Of a stretch of 31,075 nt of DNA, positions 5,466-13,407 are shown in pieces. Source of the DNA: CAYHWE01 sp964360445. GTDB taxonomy: Bacteria > Patescibacteriota > Patescibacteriia > Patescibacteriales > JAKAJF01. The stretch's first letter is position 1. Each line of letters begins with the position of its first letter. The translations under genes and the position numbers were made by a program. The notes beneath the pieces were generated by a model. The model was not told where the DNA came from, did not search any database, and was given only the letters and a program-made list of their open reading frames with translations. The stretch lies in contig CAYHWE010000007.1 of the NCBI GenBank assembly GCA_964360445.1, positions 1-31,075 of the forward strand, read 5' to 3'.

Positions 5466-6839
5466 ATGAACAACGAGCAACTTTGGCAGGCAGTTTTAGG
5501 CGAAATAGAACTCAGCCTATCAAAAGCCAACTTCACCACTTGGTTTAAGAACACCTTCATCTCTTCTTACGAAGATGGAAAAATCATAATCGGCGTTCCA
5601 AACACTTTTACGCGGGCTTGGCTGGAAAAAAAATATCACAAAGAAATTTCCTCAGCCCTAGAGAATATAAAAGGGGAAAAGATCAAAGAAATAATCTATA
5701 AAGTGGAGACTAAAAAAACCAACACCTCGAATCAAACCAAAAAAGAATGTCCCTCAGCCACGCCAAATTTTAACCCAACCTCAACAATCGAAAAGAACCC
5801 GACGCCGATCAACCGCTTCGGGCTAAATGCCAGATATACGTTTGAAAACTTCGTTGTCGGCAGGGGCAATGAATTGGCTCATGCCGCCGCGCAGGCGATT
5901 GTCGCCAATCCAGGCAAAGCCTATAATCCATTATTCATTTATGGCGGTGTCGGTCTTGGCAAAACCCACATCTTGCAGGCGATAGGACATGAGTTATCAA
6001 AAAAAACAGACAAGATCATGTATGTAAGCTGTGAAAAATTCACAAACGACTATATACATTCTGTGCGCAACGGCCAGGCAAAAGAATTTAAAGATAGGTA
6101 TCGCAATGTTGATTTATTGATGATTGATGACATCCAGTTTATGGCCGGCAAAGATGGGACTCAGGAAGAATTTTTCCACACATTCAATGAACTGCACCAA
6201 ACCAACAAACAAATCATAATAACCTCAGACAGGCCGCCAAAATCAATTCCAGCCCTAGAAAAAAGGCTTCTTTCCCGCTTTGAGTGGGGGATGATCGCCG
6301 ACGTGGTGCAGCCCGACATTGAAACAAGGATGGCTATTCTTGAATCAAAATGCAAGGACAAGAACTATCCGCTTGAGCGCGATATTTTATATTTCATCGC
6401 CAACAACATCCAAAACAATATCCGTGAATTAGAGGGGGCCCTAAACCGCCTGATCGCCTACCATGAATTCAATAATTACAAACCAACATTAGAAACAACA
6501 AAAAACATACTTAATAATATAATTTCTAACATCCAATCCCGATCAATTACGCCAAAAATAATCATTGAGGCTGTTTCAAGGTTTTATGATATAGACATTA
6601 AAGATATTTTAGGAAAAGGAAGAAAACAGGAACTAGTCAAACCAAGACAGATTATTATGTTTTTAATGCGCCAGGAGGCTAACATCTCCTTCCCAACCAT
6701 CGGCCACGAATTAGGTGGAAGGGACCACACAACAGCAATGCACGCATGCACAAAAATAACAAAAGAGGTTGAGGATAATGAAAAGATAAAAAGGGAGATT
6801 GAGTCAATCAAACAATCACTATACAACACCCCCCTATAA
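5466..6839 (+). CDS. dnaA: Chromosomal replication initiator protein DnaA
   Basis: A 457-residue DnaA with all four domains. Domain I starts LWQAVLGEIELSLSKANFTTWF. A short Ser/Thr/Pro-rich domain II linker follows. The AAA+ domain carries Walker A GGVGLGKT (about 160-167) and Walker B LLMIDDIQF. Domain IV ends with the DNA-binding signature GGRDHTTAMHACTKI (from about residue 418). It binds DnaA boxes and opens the origin. The frame extends back to a GTG at 5391 (in-frame ATG at 5394), but those 25 residues resemble no DnaA N-terminus and overlap a structured leader, so I start at 5466, which matches the family. There is no Shine-Dalgarno. dnaN follows on the same strand. Confidence 0.97.
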   Translation: MNNEQLWQAVLGEIELSLSKANFTTWFKNTFISSYEDGKIIIGVPNTFTRAWLEKKYHKEISSALENIKGEKIKEIIYKVETKKTNTSNQTKKECPSATPNFNPTSTIEKNPTPINRFGLNARYTFENFVVGRGNELAHAAAQAIVANPGKAYNPLFIYGGVGLGKTHILQAIGHELSKKTDKIMYVSCEKFTNDYIHSVRNGQAKEFKDRYRNVDLLMIDDIQFMAGKDGTQEEFFHTFNELHQTNKQIIITSDRPPKSIPALEKRLLSRFEWGMIADVVQPDIETRMAILESKCKDKNYPLERDILYFIANNIQNNIRELEGALNRLIAYHEFNNYKPTLETTKNILNNIISNIQSRSITPKIIIEAVSRFYDIDIKDILGKGRKQELVKPRQIIMFLMRQEANISFPTIGHELGGRDHTTAMHACTKITKEVEDNEKIKREIESIKQSLYNTPL

Positions 6840-7068
6840 AATATCTTGTTAATAACCTATTAATTAATTTTATAAGTTGTTGATATTTTTCCCCTTTTCC
6901 TGGATATTTTTTTTCAATCAACACCTTATTAAATTTAATCTACACCACAATCAACAATTTATCACATCATTTTTTACCTTACATTAAAACAAAATCAAGC
7001 AAATCAATAATTATCCAGCCCCTTATTATGATTATTATATTTTATATTTATATATAATTAATTAATAT
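6840..7068. promoter_or_regulatory. AT-rich dnaA-dnaN intergenic region, candidate origin component
   Basis: 229 bp of very AT-rich DNA with weak DnaA-box-like sites: TGTTGATAT (6878-6886, reverse orientation, 7/9) and TTATCCAGC (7011-7019, 7/9). The last 40 bp are almost pure A/T. It could be a DNA unwinding element or simply the dnaN leader. No strong hairpin terminator separates dnaA from dnaN. Confidence 0.4.
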
Positions 7069-8205
7069 ATGAGAATATCTAGCCTTCAAAAAAATTTAAA
7101 ACAAGGATTATTGGTGGTCAGCCATATAACGGGAAAGAATTCCACCCTTCCTATTTTAAATAATATTTTAATCGAAGCTAAAAACGGGAATATAAAACTA
7201 GTGACAACTAATCTGGAAATCGGGATTGTGTATTCCGTTAGGGGGAAGGTTGAAGAGGATGGGGTATTCACAGTTGACTCAAGAGTCGTGTCTGATTATA
7301 TTTCTCTATTGCCGAATAAAAAAATAGACATTAAAAAAGATGAAAAATACTTGATAGTTGAAACTGAAAACTATAAGACAAAAATATTGGGCCAGGAGGC
7401 CGAAGAGTTTCCATTGATTCCAAGCATAGAAAAGGATTATTTTTATAAGGTGAATGCCGGTGAATTTAAAGAGGCATTAAGCCAGGTGATTTTTGCTGTA
7501 TCTACAAGCGAGACAAGAATTGAATTGAGCGGCGTGTTATTCATTTTTAATGAAGGAAAATTATCTATTGTTTCAACTGATAGTTATCGTTTGGCGGAAA
7601 GAGAGATTGATGTTGAGGTTAGTATTAAGAATGATAATATTGGAAAAATTATCGTCCCAGCCAAAACAATACAGGAGGTGATTAGGATCTTATCTGGCGT
7701 CCGAGATGGCGATGTTGTTGAAGATGATATGAAGGATGTGAGATTTTATATTTCTGAAAACCAAATAATGTTCAACTTCGGTCCGGTTGAATTGATTTCA
7801 AGATTAATAGAGGGACAATACCCTGACTACAAACAAATAATCCCTAATACCAATAAAACAAGGGCGGTTATTAATAAGAATGAATTGGTTCGAGCGATAA
7901 AGATGGCCTCTTTATTCTCTAAAGCGGGCATTAATGATGTAAATTTAGATTTTCCAAAAGGCAAAAATGCGGTCATCATCTCATCTGTTTCCGGACAGAC
8001 TGGCGAGAATATAACAGAATTGAGTGCCGATGTTGGTGGCGATGATAATGGGGTGGTGGTTAATTATAGGTATTTTTTAGATGGGCTGAATAACTTTGAC
8101 AGTGAGAATGTCTTAATTGAGGTTATTGATAATAATACCCCCTGTATTTTAAGACCGGAAAAAAAGACGGGGTGTCTTTATTTGATAATGCCCATCAACC
8201 AATAA
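7069..8205 (+). CDS. dnaN: DNA polymerase III beta subunit (sliding clamp)
   Basis: A 378-residue clamp protein of standard bacterial length, built of three similar domains. The N-terminus MRISSLQKNLKQGLLVVSHI, followed by the LPILNNILIEAKNG segment, matches the family. So do the middle GVLFIF...STDSYRLAERE segment and the C-terminal end LYLIMPI, which forms part of the protein-binding pocket. It forms a ring on DNA that holds polymerase. The ATG lies directly after an AT-rich tract, with no Shine-Dalgarno. The gene follows dnaA by 229 bp and ends at the hairpin at 8231-8266. It is visibly AT-richer than dnaA. Confidence 0.97.
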   Translation: MRISSLQKNLKQGLLVVSHITGKNSTLPILNNILIEAKNGNIKLVTTNLEIGIVYSVRGKVEEDGVFTVDSRVVSDYISLLPNKKIDIKKDEKYLIVETENYKTKILGQEAEEFPLIPSIEKDYFYKVNAGEFKEALSQVIFAVSTSETRIELSGVLFIFNEGKLSIVSTDSYRLAEREIDVEVSIKNDNIGKIIVPAKTIQEVIRILSGVRDGDVVEDDMKDVRFYISENQIMFNFGPVELISRLIEGQYPDYKQIIPNTNKTRAVINKNELVRAIKMASLFSKAGINDVNLDFPKGKNAVIISSVSGQTGENITELSADVGGDDNGVVVNYRYFLDGLNNFDSENVLIEVIDNNTPCILRPEKKTGCLYLIMPINQ

Positions 8206-8230
8206 CCCCCCCAATATAAACAATTGTGAT

Positions 8231-8266
8231 ATATAAAAACAGGGGCGTGCGCCCCTGTTTTTATAT
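8231..8266. terminator. Bidirectional terminator between dnaN and the PBP gene
   Basis: Arms 8231-8246 and 8251-8266 are perfectly complementary over 16 bp (ATATAAAAACAGGGGC and its complement) around GTGC. The GC core is flanked by A-run and T-run, so it can terminate both dnaN and the convergent PBP gene, whose stop is 8 bp away. Confidence 0.88.
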
Positions 8267-8273
8267 GCGGAGA

Positions 8274-11129
8274 TTATTTTATTGTTATATATTTTTCTTC
8301 ACTTTTTGCTGCTTGCCCGTTCCACCCAATTGCTTCCCCGTAAATTTTGTAATTCCCGCTTGCCGGAGCCGTGTTCCAAATAATAGTTTCCGGATTATTG
8401 ATAATTGGCACCACTGATGCGACGAGGTTGTTATTGGTATTATCTAGATTGGAATAAAATAGGTTTATTTTGGCTGTTTGGTTGGGATTGGTAGTTGTGA
8501 ACCTAAATAACGCCGGGAAGCTTGTGGTGGCGATTTCGGGGCTTATGGGGTCTGTCCAAAATAGGGTTATATTTGTGTCGCCCTGCTCCCCATCTAATAA
8601 TAAGTTGAATTCTAGGTTTTGGTTTGAACAGTTATTAATATCATCACAAGCTCTAACCGTAAGGTTGTGATACCCATTTTTAAGGAATGAAATATTTTTT
8701 TCAAAACTGAATGGATAGGATGTGATTGTTGCGGCTAATATATTATCTAGGTGGTATTCAACCCTGTTTATGCCGCGAGGGGCCGACAACTCCGCCATAA
8801 CAATAAAGTTTGGATTAATGATTGTTTCTTTGTTTTGAGGAGAGGTGATGGTGATGGTTGGGTTGTTTTCTGGTTTATGCACATTATCGTATTCTGTTGG
8901 CGGGGTTGTTGTTGATATATTATTCTTTTCAGCCCAAGCAAGAATGCGGCTTTCCCACAACACGAACTGCGGATCATCGCTAGGATTTTTTGGAGCGTCG
9001 CCGAGCGGATTATCTTTATTTATATAATAAAGGATGGAGTGGATTTCTCTGAAAGATTTTTCTTCAACATAGTTTGCGGGCGTGTATTCTGTCGCTAATA
9101 ATCCTGAGGCTTTATCTATTTTTACTTTTATTTCTCCACTGACGCCATCAAGCATCGGCTTGTTGGTTGTTTTTATTTCTGGTTTTTTGAATTGCTCGAC
9201 GGGGGTGTCACCCAAGACCCGTTTCATATAGCTATTCCAGATCGGCGCCGCCACCACCGAACCATCAGCCCCAGCCTTCATCTGTGAATTATTGTTGTTG
9301 CCGACCCAAACCCCGGCCACTATCGACGGAGTATAGCCGACAGTCCAAGCGTCCTTATTGTCATTTGTTGTTCCTGTTTTTGCGGCAACAGGACGCGACC
9401 CCAATGTCAGCCAATTTTTTTCTCCGAATATATATGCGCGCGCCCCGTTATCAGATAAAATATCGTTTATCATCCTTGCCACATTCCCGTCCAAAACAAT
9501 ATCCTTTTTGTCTTTAAATTCTTCCAGGACAGCGCCTTTATTATCCTCAACCTTGAGAATGGCTGAAATTTTATGAAGCTCCCCTTCTCTCGCAAAGGCT
9601 GAATAGGCGTTGGTGTGTTCAAGCAGTTTGACCTCGCCTCCGCCTAAAACCAAGGATAGGCCGAAACGATCCTTGTCGTTCAGCGATGAATATCCGAGCG
9701 CGGTGGCGAGCTTTGTTACGTTGTCTAGGCCGGCCAGGTAGATTGTTTTTACCGCCGGCACATTCAGCGACCCGGCCAGCGCCGCGCGCATCGTAACAGC
9801 CCCATACTCCTTGCCGTTGTAATTGTGCGGCTCATATGGTTTGGATCCGTCCGTAGAAAAATTTGTAACCACATCATAGAGAGTGGTGTTTGGCGAAAAC
9901 CCCTTTAGGAATGCGGCCGCATAGATGATCGGCTTGATCGACGATCCGGGCTGGCGGAGAGATGTTGTTATGTTGACCTGGCCGTCAATCTCGTCATTGA
10001 AATAATCGCGCGAACCGACCATGCTTAGGATCTGGCCTGTTTTGGGGTCGATAGAGACTAGGGCGGCGTTTGTGGCTTTATAGTTTTTTTCATTTTTGTC
10101 CGCGTATTCCGTTATGACCTCTTCGGCGATTTTTTGTTTGTATAAATCAAGAGTGGTATAGATTTTTAGTCCGCCCTGCTCTACTGTTTTTTCTCCATAC
10201 TTATCAGATAGTTGTTCTTTTATATACATTATGAAATGCGGAGCGATCATTTTTTCTTTAGGTTCTTTGAATTTCACTTCGAACTTCTTATATACCTCCG
10301 CCTCATCCTGGCTGATGTAATTGTATTTTGCCATCAGGTCGATGATGTGCTGCTGGCGAGCGATCAATAGGTCTTTGTGTGTTCCATATGGCGAATAGCG
10401 GGATGGCGCTTGCGGCAGCGCGGCTAAAATGGCGGCTTCAGGCAAATTTATCTCGCGGACGCTTTTGCCGAAATAGCGCTGGCTTGCGGCCTCGATGCCG
10501 TAAGATGTTGAGCCGTAAGGGATTTCATTGAAGTACATCTGGAGGATTTCATCTTTTGAGAACTTTTTTTCTAGCCGGTATGCCAAGATCAATTCTTTTA
10601 GTTTTCTGGTGTAAGTTTTTTCGTTTGTCAGGATTGAGTTTTTCACAAATTGCTGGGTGAGAGTTGATCCGCCCGCCTTTTTCCCGAAAAACACGTTAGT
10701 TACGACTGTCCTGAAAATCGCCCACAAGCTGAACCCCCCATGCTTATAGAAATCCTTGTCTTCCACTAATATGGTGGCCTGTTTAACGTAATCAGGTAGA
10801 TCGCTTAATTCTACTAGGGTTCTTTTTTCTTCGCCATGGATTTCATAGAGCAACACTTCTCCTGTCCGATCGTATATTTTTGTGCTTTGGGCTATTTGAC
10901 GCTCCATCAGTTTGTTCGGATCCGGCAGATTGCGGGTAATCCAAAATAGGCTGATAAAGCCGAAAATGGCAAAAATAGCCATGGCGCCCAGCGCGTAAGA
11001 GACAATCCTTTTCACCGGCCATCTTTTTTGATTGCGTTGGCCATTATTTCTTGGAATGTTAGTGTTTTTTTTATTCTCGCTCCAGTTTTTTTCTGTCCAA
11101 TTTTTATGGTTTAATGGAGAAATGGGCAT
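8274..11129 (-). CDS. Class A penicillin-binding protein (transglycosylase/transpeptidase) with C-terminal Ig-like region
   Basis: A 951-residue bifunctional cell-wall synthase. A basic cytoplasmic tail is followed by one membrane helix (about 42-65). The GT51 glycosyltransferase domain has EDKDFYKHGG (Glu 123), GGSTLTQQ (153-160) and RKLKELILAYRLEKKFSKDEI. The transpeptidase domain shows SxxK as GSSIKP (near 394-397), SxN as SLN, and KTGTTND (near 583). Together they polymerise lipid II and cross-link the wall outside the membrane. After about residue 790 comes an Ig/fibronectin-like beta region (TITSPQNKETI..., YHLDNILAA..., NGYHNLTVRACD), which may bind peptidoglycan or surface polymers. 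A strong promoter lies 24 nt upstream and there is no Shine-Dalgarno. Both catalytic domains look intact. Confidence 0.93.
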   Translation of the reverse strand: MPISPLNHKNWTEKNWSENKKNTNIPRNNGQRNQKRWPVKRIVSYALGAMAIFAIFGFISLFWITRNLPDPNKLMERQIAQSTKIYDRTGEVLLYEIHGEEKRTLVELSDLPDYVKQATILVEDKDFYKHGGFSLWAIFRTVVTNVFFGKKAGGSTLTQQFVKNSILTNEKTYTRKLKELILAYRLEKKFSKDEILQMYFNEIPYGSTSYGIEAASQRYFGKSVREINLPEAAILAALPQAPSRYSPYGTHKDLLIARQQHIIDLMAKYNYISQDEAEVYKKFEVKFKEPKEKMIAPHFIMYIKEQLSDKYGEKTVEQGGLKIYTTLDLYKQKIAEEVITEYADKNEKNYKATNAALVSIDPKTGQILSMVGSRDYFNDEIDGQVNITTSLRQPGSSIKPIIYAAAFLKGFSPNTTLYDVVTNFSTDGSKPYEPHNYNGKEYGAVTMRAALAGSLNVPAVKTIYLAGLDNVTKLATALGYSSLNDKDRFGLSLVLGGGEVKLLEHTNAYSAFAREGELHKISAILKVEDNKGAVLEEFKDKKDIVLDGNVARMINDILSDNGARAYIFGEKNWLTLGSRPVAAKTGTTNDNKDAWTVGYTPSIVAGVWVGNNNNSQMKAGADGSVVAAPIWNSYMKRVLGDTPVEQFKKPEIKTTNKPMLDGVSGEIKVKIDKASGLLATEYTPANYVEEKSFREIHSILYYINKDNPLGDAPKNPSDDPQFVLWESRILAWAEKNNISTTTPPTEYDNVHKPENNPTITITSPQNKETIINPNFIVMAELSAPRGINRVEYHLDNILAATITSYPFSFEKNISFLKNGYHNLTVRACDDINNCSNQNLEFNLLLDGEQGDTNITLFWTDPISPEIATTSFPALFRFTTTNPNQTAKINLFYSNLDNTNNNLVASVVPIINNPETIIWNTAPASGNYKIYGEAIGWNGQAAKSEEKYITIK

Positions 11130-11159
11130 AAACTAATTTATTATTAAAATAATGAGTTT

Positions 11160-11188
11160 ATTATACCGATTTTGAGTAGAAAAATCAA
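11160..11188 (-). promoter_or_regulatory. Promoter of the PBP gene
   Basis: On the minus strand: -35 TTGATT (11188-11183), 17-bp spacer, perfect -10 TATAAT (11165-11160). The predicted start near 11153 gives a leader of about 24 nt. Confidence 0.7.
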
Positions 11189-11257
11189 ACTATGCCCAGG
11201 TTATTCACATGTGTAGGGCGGAGTGTTTAGCGTTTAGAGGGTGGTGATGGAAAAACA

Positions 11258-11287
11258 AAAAACCCCACCGGTTTGCGTGGGATTTTT
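11258..11287 (-). terminator. Terminator of the galT-like gene
   Basis: On the minus strand AAATCCCAC pairs with GTGGGGTTT (one G:U), extended by A:T pairs, with an 8-nt loop. It is followed by T-rich GTTTTT. It begins 7 bp past the galT stop. Confidence 0.75.
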
Positions 11288-11293
11288 ATTATT

Positions 11294-12241
11294 TCATTTT
11301 GTTTTGTAGAATTTTGCCGCTTCTTCCGGGGGGATGGAATTGATTACTAGTCCGGATCCGAGCTCTACTCCGGCCCAGACGCTGCCGCGCGGCTGGATTT
11401 TCAGGTAAAAATGCTGTTCTTTGTCAGAGACGACCTGATGCAGGAAGAGGTTAAAGGCGAGACCGAGAGAATCGAGCTTGGCAAGTATTTTTTTGAGGGC
11501 GCGGGCAAATGATTTGAATTCGTCAGAATTGAGTTTGGTAATATTATCTAAGTGTCTTTTTGTAAAAATCCAAGTTTCATAGTGATATTGGCTGGCATAA
11601 GGGGCAAGGGCAAGGATATTTTTATCTTCAAAGATTTTTCTTTTTGATTTAGATTCTTTTTTGATGATGTCGCAGTAAGGGCATGTCCCCGTTTCTGTCT
11701 GATAGTTTTTAGCGGCGGCCGACTCTTCTCTTATGTCCGGCGGCAGGATGTGGGTGGCGAAAACTTGGGAATGGGCGTGCACGATCGAGGCGCCAGCCTT
11801 TGAGCCTTGGTTCTTGAAGCACAGGATGTAATCGATGTTCTTATTCTGCGCGATTGCTGCCGTTCTTCGCGCATACATCCGTAAGAGCTGTTCGACATGC
11901 TCCTCTGGCAACTGAGCAAGCTCTTTCGCATGGTCCGGTGTTTCGATGATGACCTCCTGGGCGCCGTAAGCCTTTTTGTTTTTTAAAGTTACGGCGGGAA
12001 AAATATTCTTAATACTCAATACCTGCCAATCTTTTTCGTTCCCGATTTTGTCGACGATATTTTTTTTATCGATATTTTCAGGGCAGAATGCGCATGAACC
12101 GGTCCGCTCGACGATGGTCTGTTCTTTTATGTCTCGCGGCCTTTTTGCGCGGCCGGGAGAAATTATTACATAGCGATTCAAGAAATAATCCTTACGGATT
12201 TCCGCAGATTTGCTTATCAGGTTTTTTATTTTTGTAATCAT
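11294..12241 (-). CDS. galT: Galactose-1-phosphate uridylyltransferase family protein
   Basis: A 315-residue GalT-family (HIT superfamily) protein. It has the zinc-site CAFCPEN near the N-terminus, CPYCDII in the middle, the active-site strand SIVHAHSQVFA in which the second His is the expected nucleophile (HPHGQ in classic GalT), and the C-terminal YHYETWIF segment. GalT swaps UMP between UDP-glucose and galactose-1-phosphate; relatives with this looser motif act on other sugar phosphates, so the substrate is not certain. The frame runs back to a GTG at 12280, but a perfect TATAAT sits 6 nt before the ATG at 12241, so that ATG is the likely start of a leaderless message. The neighbouring regulator lies upstream on the same strand. 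Confidence 0.85.
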   Translation of the reverse strand: MITKIKNLISKSAEIRKDYFLNRYVIISPGRAKRPRDIKEQTIVERTGSCAFCPENIDKKNIVDKIGNEKDWQVLSIKNIFPAVTLKNKKAYGAQEVIIETPDHAKELAQLPEEHVEQLLRMYARRTAAIAQNKNIDYILCFKNQGSKAGASIVHAHSQVFATHILPPDIREESAAAKNYQTETGTCPYCDIIKKESKSKRKIFEDKNILALAPYASQYHYETWIFTKRHLDNITKLNSDEFKSFARALKKILAKLDSLGLAFNLFLHQVVSDKEQHFYLKIQPRGSVWAGVELGSGLVINSIPPEEAAKFYKTK

Positions 12242-12247
12242 GTTTAT

Positions 12248-12253
12248 ATTATA
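12248..12253 (-). promoter_or_regulatory. -10 element giving a leaderless galT message
   Basis: TATAAT on the minus strand (12253-12248) ends 6 nt before the ATG at 12241. Transcription would start at or next to the A of ATG. The -35 is weak (T-rich, about 16 bp upstream) and falls within the 19-bp repeat. Confidence 0.5.
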
Positions 12254-12265
12254 GCGGAATTCAGG

Positions 12266-12284
12266 ATATAAAAAAACCACCGAT
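12266..12284. repeat. Left 19-bp direct repeat bounding the AT-rich block
   Basis: The sequence ATAT-A7-CCACCGAT is identical to 17272-17290, and the flanking bases differ. It lies between galT and the stop of the TrmB-like gene. Here it is only half of a hairpin, whereas at the right end it forms one arm of the pnp terminator. Confidence 0.6.
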
Positions 12285-12286
12285 CA

Positions 12287-13012
12287 TTATGGAGTTACGT
12301 CCCACAAAATATCAAAAATTGACCTAAAAATATCAACCATTGCCGGTATAGCAATTACAACCGCAAGCGAGCTTAGTTCTGGGCTCACTATTAATACTTT
12401 TTCATTAAAAATATCAATTGTGCTTTTAAATTTATATTTTTCAGGTAAGTATTTGAATTCGCGCAGCAATGTTCTGTCGGTTGGGTTTATTTTTTCAGAA
12501 TCAGCTGAGAGTAATAGTTTTGTTTTTATTTTTAGTCTAGCCCTGTCTTTCCTGTATTGTGTGAAAAAATCTTGATCAAGATTTTGCCAGGCAGAGGTAT
12601 TGCCAATAGCACGGTATTCTTTATTTTTATATTCATCCAATATTTCATTGTAAAATATTTCCAGTTCTTGCTTGGTTTCGATAAAGCGCAGCCCGAAAAT
12701 TTGAGTCTGTTTTTTTTCAATAGATTCAAGAAACGGGATTACATTGTTGAATGATTCTAGTTTTTTTTCGAACGCGCTTGAGAGTTTGCTTGGCTTAGCG
12801 GCATAATAGAATCTTTTATTTTTTCTAAAATAAACATCAACAAAACCCTGATTGGCTAAAGATTTCAGGATTGCATAAATAGTAGTTCTTTTAACGTTCA
12901 TGTTTTTTGCCACAACACTGGCTATTGACCCACCCAACTTCAACAAGGTTAAATATGCCAAAGCTTCTTGCTCTGACAGGCCCACATTGATTAAAGAATC
13001 TATATCTTTCAT
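12287..13012 (-). CDS. TrmB-family transcriptional regulator
   Basis: A 241-residue protein. An N-terminal winged helix (LINVGLSEQEALAYLTLLKLG, then VKRTTIYAILKSLANQGFVD, residues about 7-60) matches the TrmB/sugar-specific regulator family, followed by YYAAKPSKLSSAFEKK. The C-terminal half includes the GLRFIETKQELEIFYNEIL pattern seen in many uncharacterised TrmB-like proteins of CPR bacteria and archaea. It probably binds DNA as a dimer. It is transcribed divergently from the PLP/methyltransferase/radical SAM operon, and the two -35 elements lie 20 bp apart, so it is the obvious candidate to control both. The stop lies 2 bp from the left direct repeat. Its ligand is unknown. Confidence 0.82.
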   Translation of the reverse strand: MKDIDSLINVGLSEQEALAYLTLLKLGGSIASVVAKNMNVKRTTIYAILKSLANQGFVDVYFRKNKRFYYAAKPSKLSSAFEKKLESFNNVIPFLESIEKKQTQIFGLRFIETKQELEIFYNEILDEYKNKEYRAIGNTSAWQNLDQDFFTQYRKDRARLKIKTKLLLSADSEKINPTDRTLLREFKYLPEKYKFKSTIDIFNEKVLIVSPELSSLAVVIAIPAMVDIFRSIFDILWDVTP

Positions 13013-13051
13013 ATATGTCTAAAAAATACAACACTTTTTATTTATATGTTT

Positions 13052-13080
13052 ATATTACCTTATATTAAATAAAATATCAA
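13052..13080 (-). promoter_or_regulatory. Promoter of the TrmB-like gene
   Basis: On the minus strand: -35 TTGATA (13080-13075), 17-bp spacer, -10 TAATAT (13057-13052). The start near 13046 leaves a leader of about 33 nt. Confidence 0.6.
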
Positions 13081-13099
13081 TATATGTAGTCATTATTTA

Positions 13100-13128
13100 T
13101 TGACCATATCCTTGTTTTATGGTATATT
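13100..13128 (+). promoter_or_regulatory. Strong divergent promoter for the leader unit and operon
   Basis: -35 TTGACC (13100-13105), 17-bp spacer, -10 TATATT (13123-13128). The start is expected near 13135. The 19 bp between this -35 and the opposing one (13081-13099) would be the natural operator site for the regulator. Confidence 0.7.
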
Positions 13129-13138
13129 ATCTTGTTAG

Positions 13139-13293
13139 ATGGAGTTTTTAATAAAGCTCTTTAAAATAAATCAACTAGCAATACGCTTATTCAATTAAGG
13201 AATACGGGTGTTGTATGTCAGGATGGAGACGGAAATTATGTAAAAAACTGGAAACTGATTCTGGAAGAATTGGCTTTAGGAAAAAATAGTTGA
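13139..13293 (+). other. Short unassigned reading frames in the operon leader
   Basis: The gene-free stretch 13013-13407 is not empty. About 4 nt after the expected transcript start, an ATG at 13139 opens a 19-codon frame (MEFLIKLFKINQLAIRLFN) that stops at 13198. In the next frame an open stretch, 13165-13293, has no standard start but reads like protein: its end is GNYVKNWKLILEELALGKNS. A single frameshift near 13190 would join the two into about 50 residues. It could be a frameshifted or decayed small gene, a precursor peptide, a leader peptide or a regulatory RNA. I do not recognise the peptide. Confidence 0.35.
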
Positions 13294-13304
13294 GGGCAAT
13301 AAAT

Positions 13305-13334
13305 GGGCGAGAAGAAAAACTCGCCCCTCTTTTC
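13305..13334 (+). terminator. Terminator or attenuator ahead of the PLP gene
   Basis: GGGCGAG (13305-13311) pairs with CTCGCCC (13320-13326) around an A-rich 8-nt loop, followed by CTCTTTTC. It stands 12 bp after the stop of the open leader frame and 82 bp before the PLP gene. It would end a short leader transcript unless read through. Confidence 0.55.
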
Positions 13335-13407
13335 AAGGTCATAGAGGGCTGTGGTTTTAAAAAGAGTCTAAAAAACAACTGCCTAAAGTGCAGTCTAATA
13401 AAAATGT

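Noticed and set aside
11203..11211. TTATTCACA near the PBP promoter as a DnaA box
   Set aside because: An isolated 8/9 match with no partner sites.
13215..13289. 24-codon basic micro-ORF (MSGWRRKLCKKLETDSGRIG...)
   Set aside because: The only purine run (AAGG) is 14 nt away, and the overlapping frame ending at 13293 looks more protein-like.
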